64,000 bases of DNA from Thiothrix fructosivorans (GTDB lineage Bacteria; Pseudomonadota; Gammaproteobacteria; Thiotrichales; Thiotrichaceae). Of the stretch, positions 18,031-28,341 are shown piece after piece. The translations under genes were made by a program, and so were the position numbers. The notes below the pieces were generated by a model. The model was not told where the DNA came from, did not search any database, and saw nothing but the letters and a program-made list of their open reading frames with translations. Location: the NCBI RefSeq assembly GCF_017349355.1, contig NZ_JAFMPM010000006.1, forward strand, positions 992,001-1,056,000, given 5' to 3'. Position 1 is the stretch's first letter. Each line of letters starts with the position of its first letter.

Positions 18031-20673
18031 TCAACCGGAGAGGTGAGCTAAAAAAACACTATGCTCGGTAACTTCAGGATAACTAAATGGCAAATTTAGT
18101 TTCCCTAAATTATTTGTGACGAATAACTTTGCCTTGTCCAATTCGTCAACCGCAAATTCATTTGGAATCTCTGATGTTAGTTCCTTTTCGAGAGGGGATG
18201 TCTTATTAAGCTCTAGTAATAAGCACTCGTCTTTCAATAATTCATAACTTTCACTAGCACGGACAGCCACCAATACAGAATTAACTTGTCCCTCGCTAGT
18301 TGTTACTCTATCAATAATTGAAAAAATATAGATAGAGGCATCTAGTGTTGGCAAGAACGTCACTCTCGACTTAAAGTCAATCGCTTGCCCAATTGCTTGA
18401 TCCATCATCGGATGCCCAACTCCCATAATGTCACTATCAGGATATGTTTCTCGGCTGAATAGCATTTTCTCATAGCGTCGCTTGATAGCAGGCGATTTCT
18501 TCCGCCAGTTATCAGGCGTTATAAAATCAAAACCTCTTTCTTGATTCTTACTTAAGCGATTGCCATTCATAGAGAGCATTGCTTTGAAGAATGGTTGTAA
18601 ATCTGCCAAGTCAAGTTTAGGTACGCCTTTCAAGCCACTTAGATCAAAACTTTGAGCTTTTCCAATCAGTTCTGAAACAGTTTGAACAACATCCTTTCCA
18701 CCGAGTGTTTGCGTTTTTTCATCAAACCATGAATCCAGTGATTCAGCAGAAATGCTATTTGCATCTGTAAATAATTCATCAAACAGTGCAGGGGATGCCA
18801 TGCCCAAGACCAATTGCATCAAATCTTCCGATTCTGTCATGGCTGCGCCCAATGCCAACATGATAGAACGAATTTTTTCCTCCAGTTTTCTCCAGATTTT
18901 GGATTCAACTGTGCTAGGGTTGCGTAATGACACGACTTCAACCGGATATTTTTGACCATAACGGTTCAAACGCCCCACCCGTTGATGTAAACGCATGGGA
19001 TTCCAAGGCAAATCTGCATGAATCAGACAATGGCAGTTCTTTTGTAAGTCGATACCTTCCCCTGCCGCTTCAGTTGAAACTAAATATTTGAGCTTCCCTG
19101 AATTGAACTGGTCTGCGGCAATATCACGGGTCGCATTCAGTTGTTTAATTGAGCCATCGGGATAGCGGATATTGCGCAGTGTATTTTCACCATTAATAAA
19201 ACCAACGACCTCCGCACCGTACTCTTTAATCAGAGATGAGACGATCAATGCTTGAGTCGTTTTATATTCAGTGAAAATCAGTACTGGTCTGGCATTAAAT
19301 CGCTCTTTGGTAATATCAATGATCCGTTGCACACGTGTTTCTTGAGTAACGACTTTAGCAGATTGAATGAGTTGTTCAAGGTGCTGAACTTCATTTTCCA
19401 TGAGATTAATTTTGGATTTTTTATCCGCTTTAATCCAGCTTTCAAACAGATGTTCAATCTCATCAGCTTTATGTTCTTCACCAAGGTCAAGTGCATCACC
19501 TTCCTCAACTTCCTTACGTAATTCTCCTGCTTGTTTAAGCAAATTGTTACGTCGCGTTTGCAGTGCAGCCAAAACCGCCGCAACGGAACTAGAAGCCAGT
19601 TTCTGCAAGGCAATCAAGACGAGCGTGACCTGTCCACGCCCTTTGCTACTCAGATTAGAAGCATAAGCATGACCTGCTTGTATGAATCGTGTCATCAATT
19701 GGTAAAACGCTGCTTCATCTTCACTGTATTGATAAGTTTCAGGGTATTGTTGGATAGGCTTAAATAAAGGAGTGCCCTCCATATCCACTACTTTTTGTTT
19801 GTTGTTTCTAATAAGAAAACTGGATAAATGGGTAAGTTGCTCAATGTCTTTCTTACTGGGATTAAACAGTGTGTTATCCAACAGGCTCATCAATGACCAA
19901 AAGCCGTAGGGTTTTCCACGGTGGGGTGTACCCGTGAATAACAGCAAAGAGGTAATTTTGTCGTGTTCCTGCATTTTTTCTAATAGCTTAAACCCTAGTG
20001 TCTTTCCTGTGGTCTCGGTGGCATGTAAATGGTGCGCTTCATCAACGACGACTAAATCCCAAGACTCAGAGTCTAGTAAGCGTTCATGGCGGTTATTGTT
20101 ATCTGCACGGAGTGTGGGAAGTGATGCGACGACTTGAGAATGCGTATTCCAGAAATCCGCCTTACCACGATCCAGTTCAGGGCGGTAAATGGCTAGGCGT
20201 ATGTCGAACATCTCACGCATACGTTGTTGCCATTGTTCCACTAAAGGGGCAGGTGTCAGAATTAATAAGCGTTTTACTTTTCCGCTAGAAATTAGTGGCC
20301 ATAGAATTAAACCCGCTTCAATGGTTTTACCTAAACCTACATCATCGGCAATTAATTTGCGGATAGGCCAATGACGCAGGGCTTGGTGACACGTCCATAA
20401 TTGATGCGGTAACAATTTAATGCGGGAGCGTGAGAATACTCCCCACGACATATTGATGGATTGGATAGCGGCAGCTTGAGCACGTAAAACTGTTTCTAGC
20501 GGCGAAGAAAAATGACCTGAGACTAAGGCTTCTCGGACGCTTAGGCGTGTTTCCAGTTCACTGCTTGGAACTTCTTCAATACCGTGGTCGAAGCGGATGA
20601 TTTTGGTTTGTCCATTGTCGAGGATAACCGTGCCTAAACCAAATTTAGGATGGTTGACTTGTGGGGTGCTCAT
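18031..20673 (-). CDS. SNF2-family DEAD/DEAH helicase of a putative defence operon
   Basis: 880 aa. Residues 8-40 (HPKFGLGTVILDNGQTKIIR...) look like a small SH3/Tudor-like module similar to that in UvrD-type proteins. The helicase core has motif I DVGLGKT (111-117), motif II DEAH (211-214), motif III FTGTP (246-250), motif V STEAAGEGIDLQ (about 533-545) and motif VI QRVGRLNRYGQ (about 563-573). About 250 uncharacterised residues follow. It is nearest to RapA/DrmD-like bacterial SNF2 ATPases, which translocate on double-stranded DNA. Its ATG overlaps the stop of the 2494-aa gene (ATGA), so the two are coupled and probably form one complex. No methylase or nuclease domain is recognised. Confidence 0.88.
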   Translation of the reverse strand: MSTPQVNHPKFGLGTVILDNGQTKIIRFDHGIEEVPSSELETRLSVREALVSGHFSSPLETVLRAQAAAIQSINMSWGVFSRSRIKLLPHQLWTCHQALRHWPIRKLIADDVGLGKTIEAGLILWPLISSGKVKRLLILTPAPLVEQWQQRMREMFDIRLAIYRPELDRGKADFWNTHSQVVASLPTLRADNNNRHERLLDSESWDLVVVDEAHHLHATETTGKTLGFKLLEKMQEHDKITSLLLFTGTPHRGKPYGFWSLMSLLDNTLFNPSKKDIEQLTHLSSFLIRNNKQKVVDMEGTPLFKPIQQYPETYQYSEDEAAFYQLMTRFIQAGHAYASNLSSKGRGQVTLVLIALQKLASSSVAAVLAALQTRRNNLLKQAGELRKEVEEGDALDLGEEHKADEIEHLFESWIKADKKSKINLMENEVQHLEQLIQSAKVVTQETRVQRIIDITKERFNARPVLIFTEYKTTQALIVSSLIKEYGAEVVGFINGENTLRNIRYPDGSIKQLNATRDIAADQFNSGKLKYLVSTEAAGEGIDLQKNCHCLIHADLPWNPMRLHQRVGRLNRYGQKYPVEVVSLRNPSTVESKIWRKLEEKIRSIMLALGAAMTESEDLMQLVLGMASPALFDELFTDANSISAESLDSWFDEKTQTLGGKDVVQTVSELIGKAQSFDLSGLKGVPKLDLADLQPFFKAMLSMNGNRLSKNQERGFDFITPDNWRKKSPAIKRRYEKMLFSRETYPDSDIMGVGHPMMDQAIGQAIDFKSRVTFLPTLDASIYIFSIIDRVTTSEGQVNSVLVAVRASESYELLKDECLLLELNKTSPLEKELTSEIPNEFAVDELDKAKLFVTNNLGKLNLPFSYPEVTEHSVFLAHLSG

Positions 20674-23600
20674 TCAAACAGTCCTTCTACTTCGTCATCT
20701 TCTTCTAACTTTATGCCAGAAATTTTAGTTAATAAATCTTTATTACTGGCAAGAACGAGCAATGGAATATCAAAATCTCCACCAAACGTTGCTTTTTCCT
20801 CACCTAAGCTGTCAAGAAGTAATTGGTAAATTGTAAGACTTTCTTCATAAGTTTCCCAATCAGTATCGCTAAGCTGGGCTAGTATTCGCTGAACACGTGG
20901 AGCTGCCATATAAGCGTGAGCGTGAGCCTCTTTAGTATCAATAATCCCCGTTCTCAGTAGCTCACGCACAACCAGACTGAAGCCTTTTCGCAGCGTTCGA
21001 CGAATCGGTGAAATATGTCCGAAGCCAGAACCTTGTAGTAAGGGATCAAGGTTGGGATTTAAGACGTTTGGTATATTTTCTTGCTGGCGATATTGAATAC
21101 CTTCAAATAAAGTGACATAGCTATTTAAGTTCAATGCAACCTTGAACAAATTCGGTAACATGGTCATCCAGTAACTATACTCTTCATCGTAATCTTGGCT
21201 TTCAGAGTATTCATACAGCATATTCAGCCATCCCTCACCATTTTCTTTGGGGTTTGTGCAGAATGTGTCCCACCAGCCTTTGTGCTGCAAGTATTCTATA
21301 AATCCCTTTGTACCAAAATCTCGCACACGTCCAAGACGTTGAAATACACCAATGCTCAAGAGGAGCATCCAGCCTTGACGGCTGTAATCACCATTTTCAT
21401 GGATGGTGAGATTAGGTATTTCGCCTCTCGGATAAAGCTGAGATAAATACTTATTTCGGTAGTATTTGCGTCCTTCTTCTTCCCACCATTGATGAATTTG
21501 AGCTAGGCTAGCTTGGGATTCTGGAGGTTCAGGTGGTGATGAAAAGACAATAGGCGAAAGGCTCACATCACTATCTGACTGAAGTCGATGGCGAATTATT
21601 TTTTTGTCATTATCATCCCAAGTTTTTATCAGACTTTCCAAGGATGTTTTATCAAACCATTTACTTGTTCTTTGATTTCTTACCTTATCTGCTAATTTCT
21701 GTCCATCATCACTTTTTGCTATGTATCGTAATGCTGCTTCTTGTTTTTCAGCCGATGCACTGATAAACCATTGTTCTAATTCTTCCGCACAGTCCATTTG
21801 TTTGCGGCAATTCCTAAAAAATTTCTTACCATTTTCTTGATAGGTATCAGATAACACATGCTTATCAGGTGCAAACGCAACTCGAAGTTTTTCTTCTTTG
21901 TCTGCTCCATGCGCTGACAGCAGTTTACCAGATGGCTGATAAGTGTCTTGTTTTGATAAGAACTGTATGTCACTAAGCTGATTTTTTTCGTTATCAGTTG
22001 GTTTTTCATCTTGATAAACAATAGCAAAGAAACTACCTAATTTATCAGCAAGTTCTACATTGCATTTTTTATCTTCGATGAGGTCAATGAGATTGCCCAA
22101 GCCAAGTTCAGAAATTCTCGAATCTGGCCTAAGCTCCCGCCAAATTTGCATAACCCAAGCAGTAACAACTTTATTGCTTGGATACGCTTTATCAAAAGTA
22201 GCCCATCCTCTTAAATACTGAAGTGCATTACTTGAATGCCAATTTTCAGGAATAGAATGACTAATACTGTCAGCTTGAACCAATCTTGCTTGTTCTTGAG
22301 GCAAACCATTAGGAATCAACCTTGTGTTTTCAGACCATGACAATAACAATGACTTAACGAAAGATTTTGCCAAGTGAAAAGGTGCATCATCTTTTTTCCA
22401 AGTGTCACTGTCAGAAAATTGTTTCCAAAGTGATGTCCACCATTCAGCCTTTGACACATCTTCAGCCAATCCCAATTGTGGCATCAGCACTGCCCAATCC
22501 ATTTTATAAAGATCAGCTAAGGCAAATCCGAATCGTTTGCCAAGTTGTTCCGCTAAAGCTTTGTTTTGATCGTCGTGTGTACCAGCACCTGCTAATTTTC
22601 CGCGTCCTGCATCAATCTGAAATGGCGCACTAATAACAAAACCAACACTTGCCGTTTCACGAGTCGGTGCCACTACCCAGAAAGAAGGCGTTTCATCAGT
22701 CAAAAGCTCAAAACCACGGGCGGAAACATGAAAGATAACAGCTACATAACCCTGTTCTAATTGATCACGAAATACTAAGTAGTGTTTTCCATCTAGTCCG
22801 CCGAACTCTAAGGTTTTACTAGCATTCAAATGATTTGGCTGCCATGTAACAGCAATATCATTGATCACAATGCTACGTAGCATCTTTCCTGTCAGGCACA
22901 ACATGGCTTGCTGTTTCTGAAAACGAGATAGCACGTCGGCTGGTTGCGCTTCGTTACTCAATGGTAAAACTACTAATGTCCCTTGATAACGTGGATTATT
23001 AGTTTGCTCTATCAAAATGTTGACTGCTTCTATACATTCATCCCCACCCCAAACCTCAGGAAGAAAACCTGCTACAATGTTGACTTTTAAATCTCCACTG
23101 ATAATTTTGGGTGAGTCACAAGCTAAAAAAACGCTTTTAAAGCCTAAGCCAAATCGACCAGTCACTCCAGTATCATCAGATTTTCCACTAGCCGAAAGTG
23201 TAAGCATCTTTTTTAGGTCGTAAGCAAAGTGAGGCCACTTTTTTTGAACTTCTGAAGTTCCACGATAATTAATAGGTCTTCCCCAGTGGGAAATATAAAG
23301 TACATTTCCTTCAAGCTTTATATTAAAATGCTTAGTTTTATTATCAAAGTCTTCTTCTTGTAAATATCGCCTCATTTCCAGTACAGCATCGTCAGCATTC
23401 TGAAATAATTCAAATGGTATGCTACTTGCCTCATACTGATAATCAGATAGTTTATCTCTTAACTTACGAAGAATATAATTATGGACATTTAATTCTTTTA
23501 AGCTAATAATTATCTTTTCTTGATTGATTTTTAATTCTCTTTCTAGTTTTTCTTTCTCTTCTTGATTATTGCTTTTTTCATTAATAGCAAGACCAAATTC

Positions 23601-26600
23601 TATATTTTTGGCTTCACTCAAGTATTCTTTTAGTGGAGACTCATTATTCGCATTTAATAACTCATCTAGGTATGGAACCATATGTTTGAAGATAACTCTT
23701 CGAGTAACATCAATATCTAATTGATGGCTTTCTGATAATTGATCAAATAGCTTATTTAGACTGTCTTCATCTTGTAGGTAAAGCTCAGTCCATAACCAAC
23801 GGCATGTTTCTCTTACTATTTTGTTTGCATGTTCGCTATTGTTTAACGAAATTGATTTGTTATCCCATAAGTATAATCTAGTGCTAACCTTTTGCTCTTT
23901 TTTATCAATAAATAGATTGCTTTTATCTATAAAGAGATTATCTATATTTTCTTTTAATTTAAAGGTGGTTCTATTACCTAGTATATTATTGGTCTCTGCG
24001 AATTTACTATTTTTCTGTTGTTTCTCCAACTTAATATGTAATCCGTTGACTAGAGCTGACTCGCATGATTTTTTGTTCTCCACTTCAAACGAACGGGTGA
24101 TTTTAAAATCATAATTGAGTATATTTAATGAGTTTAATATAGGTGGATTCCACTTTAAACTATTAAATATTTCATCAATACGAAAAGGATTAAGATAGGC
24201 TTTTATTTGCTCTTGTTTATCTTTTGATTTTCCAAGCAATATTAATAGTAAGCCTAATAGTTGGTTTTTCGATAAGCCTTCAAATAACTTCAAGTAATTA
24301 TCAAGCTGGGCTGACTGAGATGAATCATTGGTTTGCTTATCAACCAGTTCATTGCCATAATTTAAATGATTTTTGAGAATTGAGCGTTGTTCATCACACA
24401 ATACAAATGCATCATCAACGCCTGGTGCGTCAATACACAACTCACTTGCTAGTTTCCAGCTTTTACCATCTTTCGCTAATAACTTGATCTGAGGTAGCAA
24501 TTCCTCTACATAACCCGCCACTACCATTTGGCGCAAGTAAAAAGCATAAGCTGATTGTGCTTGTTGGGAGTTTTTCTTTTGCAACCAGTCGAATATATTG
24601 ATTAACGTTTCTTTTTCAGGAAGCCTATTAAAATTAGCCAACAAATGACGTTTACAATCATCCAGTGTAAATTTTGCTTTTTGATCATCATTGGAAATTT
24701 TAACATCAAGTAATGCTTTAATAATTCCCCAGCTTGGTGCAGATTCGCAATCCGCTAAAGTCTTTGCCAGCTTGCCAATATCATCAGACTCACATAAAGA
24801 ACCAATTGCATAGGCGGAAACTTCATTCATCAATAAAGCCAGTGTTTCCAAAACCGACTCTGACTTAGTAAAAAATAGAGGTTTTACTTTTTTGTCAAAG
24901 GCAGAATGCTGAATAATGCTGTCATGCAAGTCTTTATCACTGGCATAGGCATAACTAGCGGATGCTGCCAATTTTTGAATAGCATCTTCCAGTCCTGTAA
25001 TGGTAATAATATCATTAGGTGACAAGATTTGATTGTTTTTTAATAACAACCATTTTGTAGATTTAAGTTTTTCTTGTGACTCAAGATTGAGTTTATCTTT
25101 ACCTAACCAAGTCAGAATTTCTTTGTTATATTCGCTAGATTTACCGCTATCTAGTGCAATACTGATAGCTACTTGTTCATCTAGTTTGGTAATCCAATTT
25201 TGCTTTTCAGAAATTTCACTAACAGGCTCAATAATACTAATATCATCTTTCAAGGAGCTAGGTAATTCAATCGATGTTTTTAAATAAGTATTGGCTTCAA
25301 TGGATACCCAGCGCCCATCAACCGTTTTGTGCCAAGGCAAACGACACCAGAAATTTTTATCAGCAATCTTATTAAGAATTTCAGTACGTTCATCTGTTGT
25401 AAAATCTTCAGCTTGTAATGATGTAAGACTCTCTAACTTTTCAAGTTCTTCTAGAATTTTATCAGGTTTGATTTCTTTAATACTAAGAATTCCCGAAGTA
25501 TTACGAGAAAGCACATTAACCAGTTCTGGCCCTATGACTTGCCAATGATTATTACCTATAAGTTTGCGCTGTAATTTTTCCCATGCTGACGATTGATCGT
25601 GAGCATTTATCCATAAAACTGCATCAGTATTATCTTTATATGCACAATTCGCATGAAGGACATAACGGACTCCTTTTATTACATGAGCCTTGTCAGTGAT
25701 TTGGCAGATTTCTAATATTTTCTTCCTCGGCAATAGTTCTGGATTCAATTTTTCATCAGATTTCACTAACGCATTAAATATTGCTTCATCTTCATTTTCT
25801 TTAGGTAAAATTTTATCAAAAAGTATTTCATTATACTCTGCATCAATCGCTAAAACCAAAGAACTCGACAAGCAATTAGATAGTACTTTTATTTTTTCAT
25901 GCATATCTTTTCCTGCAAATGAAAACAGTAAAGACTTTTCGTTTGATTTTGATAGTTCTCGATAGCTAACTACTATTTTTTTGTCTTGTTTCGCATCATA
26001 AGCAGAAATAATTCTCCAATCTTGATTTTCTTTAATGAGCAGTAAGCAATCATTTTTATCTAAATCTTTTAAAACAGTCTTCGTTAAATGCAATATTTTT
26101 TCAGGTTTAAATTCCTGCAAAGATTTCAACCATTGTTCTGCTGCTTGTTTTGTTGGTTTTCCTTGTGCAGATTTATCATTGCTATCAAGGAAAGCAGGTA
26201 TGGGTAGAATTTCTCCTTCACATTGCCATAATGCTTTTAAAATATCATCACTAATATTTGATTGTGATTTTTCTTCAAGAGCACCAAATCGCCAGCGTTT
26301 TTCAGCAGGAACATGCTCTAATACTCTGGCAATTTTAGTCTTATTGTGTCTAAGTCGTTGTTGTCCATGATGGCTAATGGCTTCTCGAATAAATTTCAAT
26401 AAGGCTTGTTGTACCTTTCCAAAACCAAGTTGAGGATTAATGAGACTGAGAAAGTCATTAAAATAATCTAACTGAATAGATTCAGCAAATAAGCTAGCCG
26501 ATGGTTTTTGCAAAATAGATAAAATACTTTCTTCATTCCATTGGTAATGTGCTACAGATATAGCCGTGCTATTATTATCTGCAAAAAATGTATTTTGCAA

Positions 26601-28154
26601 TTCTGCTAAACAAGGCAGCACTTCCCACGGGCGTTTGGTTGAATCTTGAGGCGGAGCAGGCAAAGGCAGAATATTTATTGCATCACTATTTTTATGTAAT
26701 CGCCATTGACTGCCAGATGGTAATAACTCACGAAACCAACTATACTCATTGCAAATAAATTTTAGATACTCAAAGCCCTCTAGTGCTTGCTTAAACGCTA
26801 TAGTGAGTTCTTCGATTTCATTATTTTTGAGTTGGTTGGCTTTAATATATTCATTTAATGCTGGCAAAATCAAAGGGAAACACATTTCCTGAGCTAATGC
26901 TTGATTCCAAACTTGACGTAGTGATTGCTCATTTTTTACATCATCTATGTTTATACATAGCTTGCTGAGACTATCGAAAGAATGAATTCCAAGTCGCCCC
27001 GCATCAATAAAAAACTGACCATGCAGTACAAAATGATAATGTCGGGAGCTATTAGGTATTTTAACTTCTTTAATATGGGTCTTTTCTTCAAGAGGTAAAA
27101 ATACTGCCCACTGCATTGTAAGCTTTCCTGACACTCCATCTTGATGAGAAATAAGAATAGCTCCTTCTGCACTAGATTTATCTTCTTTTGTCTTTTCTTC
27201 GCCATATTCCTTATCTATATAACGTATTTCTGGCCAATATTGATGGTGTTTTAATTTATCAAATAACGTACCGCATTGATTTATTCGATTTCTTTTTCCC
27301 CATATTGGCATTTCAACAATAGTACCAATTTTTATTTTCCCAATACTAGTAACGCTATTCTCTCCATCTGGTTTAATCAATCGCGGCTTTATATCTAAAT
27401 GAATAGTAAACTCATATTTTTTCCAATTTTCCATATTAACAAGAAAACTAACTTCTTTGATGTTGGCTAATAAAGGTAATAATTTTCCTATTTGTATTGA
27501 TAGGTTTTCATTGGTCAGAAAATTCAGTTCTTCTAACTTATCACCTGGGCGATTAGGTGTAATGCTGCTATATTTTTTATCTGTTCGATTTGGAATTTTT
27601 AGATGACACTCCGTCCTTAATGGAATCCATAACAAAAACCATGAGCTTTCTTTATTAATAAGTCCAGCAAACTCATTTTTTAGTATTCGTATGTCTTCTG
27701 ATTCATAATTAACCCAATCATCTTCCCAGTTTTTATGTGGGTAATTATCTTTATGATTATTCCAAGGATTTATTAAATCCGAGCAATTAATAGATTTTTC
27801 TTTATCAAATGCAATATACAAAAATGATTCACACCAATGAAAAACACTTTTCATCCCCAAACCAAACTTACCAATTGGTTCACTCTCACCTGCTTTAGCA
27901 TTAATCCCCATTGAGCCAATAGATTCTTTATCAGCAGTTTTGAATTCACCATCATTGAAGCACCATAAGCCTACGCCTTGCAACAATGGATGTTTACAAT
28001 CAGGTATTCCACTATGAATACCAAAGACAAAGCGAGGTGCTTTGGCATCATCGGCATTTTGGATTAGCTCTTTGATGATAGGAAAATCTGATTTGTAACG
28101 ATCACTGAGGTTTTTCTTGATGTCGCTAATATTATCATTGGTGAGAGCTGTCAT
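20670..28154 (-). CDS. Giant sacsin-like protein with two Hsp90-type (GHKL) ATPase modules
   Basis: 2494 aa, AT-rich and lysine/asparagine-rich unlike its neighbours. First GHKL module: N-box ELIQNADDA (29-37), G1 box CFNDGEF (65-71), G2 box GKFGLGMKSVF (95-105). Second module: ELFQNADDA (1582-1590), an altered G1 region ISHWGRPIN, G2 box GRFGLGFKSVF (1666-1676). A charged coiled-coil-prone stretch (about 1510-1545) precedes the second module. The two copies plus intervening helical sequence resemble the repeat plan of sacsin. GHKL ATPases of MORC/Hsp90 type combined with SF2 helicases have been described in bacterial restriction-like loci (Iyer, Abhiman and Aravind, 2008), which supports a defence role. 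No nuclease motif was recognised. Expressed first in a two-gene operon with the SNF2 helicase. Confidence 0.85.
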   Translation of the reverse strand: MTALTNDNISDIKKNLSDRYKSDFPIIKELIQNADDAKAPRFVFGIHSGIPDCKHPLLQGVGLWCFNDGEFKTADKESIGSMGINAKAGESEPIGKFGLGMKSVFHWCESFLYIAFDKEKSINCSDLINPWNNHKDNYPHKNWEDDWVNYESEDIRILKNEFAGLINKESSWFLLWIPLRTECHLKIPNRTDKKYSSITPNRPGDKLEELNFLTNENLSIQIGKLLPLLANIKEVSFLVNMENWKKYEFTIHLDIKPRLIKPDGENSVTSIGKIKIGTIVEMPIWGKRNRINQCGTLFDKLKHHQYWPEIRYIDKEYGEEKTKEDKSSAEGAILISHQDGVSGKLTMQWAVFLPLEEKTHIKEVKIPNSSRHYHFVLHGQFFIDAGRLGIHSFDSLSKLCINIDDVKNEQSLRQVWNQALAQEMCFPLILPALNEYIKANQLKNNEIEELTIAFKQALEGFEYLKFICNEYSWFRELLPSGSQWRLHKNSDAINILPLPAPPQDSTKRPWEVLPCLAELQNTFFADNNSTAISVAHYQWNEESILSILQKPSASLFAESIQLDYFNDFLSLINPQLGFGKVQQALLKFIREAISHHGQQRLRHNKTKIARVLEHVPAEKRWRFGALEEKSQSNISDDILKALWQCEGEILPIPAFLDSNDKSAQGKPTKQAAEQWLKSLQEFKPEKILHLTKTVLKDLDKNDCLLLIKENQDWRIISAYDAKQDKKIVVSYRELSKSNEKSLLFSFAGKDMHEKIKVLSNCLSSSLVLAIDAEYNEILFDKILPKENEDEAIFNALVKSDEKLNPELLPRKKILEICQITDKAHVIKGVRYVLHANCAYKDNTDAVLWINAHDQSSAWEKLQRKLIGNNHWQVIGPELVNVLSRNTSGILSIKEIKPDKILEELEKLESLTSLQAEDFTTDERTEILNKIADKNFWCRLPWHKTVDGRWVSIEANTYLKTSIELPSSLKDDISIIEPVSEISEKQNWITKLDEQVAISIALDSGKSSEYNKEILTWLGKDKLNLESQEKLKSTKWLLLKNNQILSPNDIITITGLEDAIQKLAASASYAYASDKDLHDSIIQHSAFDKKVKPLFFTKSESVLETLALLMNEVSAYAIGSLCESDDIGKLAKTLADCESAPSWGIIKALLDVKISNDDQKAKFTLDDCKRHLLANFNRLPEKETLINIFDWLQKKNSQQAQSAYAFYLRQMVVAGYVEELLPQIKLLAKDGKSWKLASELCIDAPGVDDAFVLCDEQRSILKNHLNYGNELVDKQTNDSSQSAQLDNYLKLFEGLSKNQLLGLLLILLGKSKDKQEQIKAYLNPFRIDEIFNSLKWNPPILNSLNILNYDFKITRSFEVENKKSCESALVNGLHIKLEKQQKNSKFAETNNILGNRTTFKLKENIDNLFIDKSNLFIDKKEQKVSTRLYLWDNKSISLNNSEHANKIVRETCRWLWTELYLQDEDSLNKLFDQLSESHQLDIDVTRRVIFKHMVPYLDELLNANNESPLKEYLSEAKNIEFGLAINEKSNNQEEKEKLERELKINQEKIIISLKELNVHNYILRKLRDKLSDYQYEASSIPFELFQNADDAVLEMRRYLQEEDFDNKTKHFNIKLEGNVLYISHWGRPINYRGTSEVQKKWPHFAYDLKKMLTLSASGKSDDTGVTGRFGLGFKSVFLACDSPKIISGDLKVNIVAGFLPEVWGGDECIEAVNILIEQTNNPRYQGTLVVLPLSNEAQPADVLSRFQKQQAMLCLTGKMLRSIVINDIAVTWQPNHLNASKTLEFGGLDGKHYLVFRDQLEQGYVAVIFHVSARGFELLTDETPSFWVVAPTRETASVGFVISAPFQIDAGRGKLAGAGTHDDQNKALAEQLGKRFGFALADLYKMDWAVLMPQLGLAEDVSKAEWWTSLWKQFSDSDTWKKDDAPFHLAKSFVKSLLLSWSENTRLIPNGLPQEQARLVQADSISHSIPENWHSSNALQYLRGWATFDKAYPSNKVVTAWVMQIWRELRPDSRISELGLGNLIDLIEDKKCNVELADKLGSFFAIVYQDEKPTDNEKNQLSDIQFLSKQDTYQPSGKLLSAHGADKEEKLRVAFAPDKHVLSDTYQENGKKFFRNCRKQMDCAEELEQWFISASAEKQEAALRYIAKSDDGQKLADKVRNQRTSKWFDKTSLESLIKTWDDNDKKIIRHRLQSDSDVSLSPIVFSSPPEPPESQASLAQIHQWWEEEGRKYYRNKYLSQLYPRGEIPNLTIHENGDYSRQGWMLLLSIGVFQRLGRVRDFGTKGFIEYLQHKGWWDTFCTNPKENGEGWLNMLYEYSESQDYDEEYSYWMTMLPNLFKVALNLNSYVTLFEGIQYRQQENIPNVLNPNLDPLLQGSGFGHISPIRRTLRKGFSLVVRELLRTGIIDTKEAHAHAYMAAPRVQRILAQLSDTDWETYEESLTIYQLLLDSLGEEKATFGGDFDIPLLVLASNKDLLTKISGIKLEEDDEVEGLFE

Positions 28155-28341
28155 ACTTGTTTATCCATCGCTGTGAAGAGGTAAGGTGATTATCTATAAA
28201 AATTACCTATTACAGAAGACAATTTTAGTCAGAAAAATAAATTTCAACCAACATCGTTTCCGTGATTTGGAAAATTTCCATCAAACACCTTCACGAATGA
28301 GGTAGGCTAATAGCCCCTTTGAGCAACAAAGTGATCCTCCA

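Noticed and set aside
18031-28154. Assignment of the helicase/ATPase pair to DISARM, BREX or Druantia
   Set aside because: The SNF2 protein is DrmD-like in its core, but no drmA, drmB, methylase, BrxL, PglZ or other defining component is present, and the partner is a GHKL protein not belonging to those systems as I know them.
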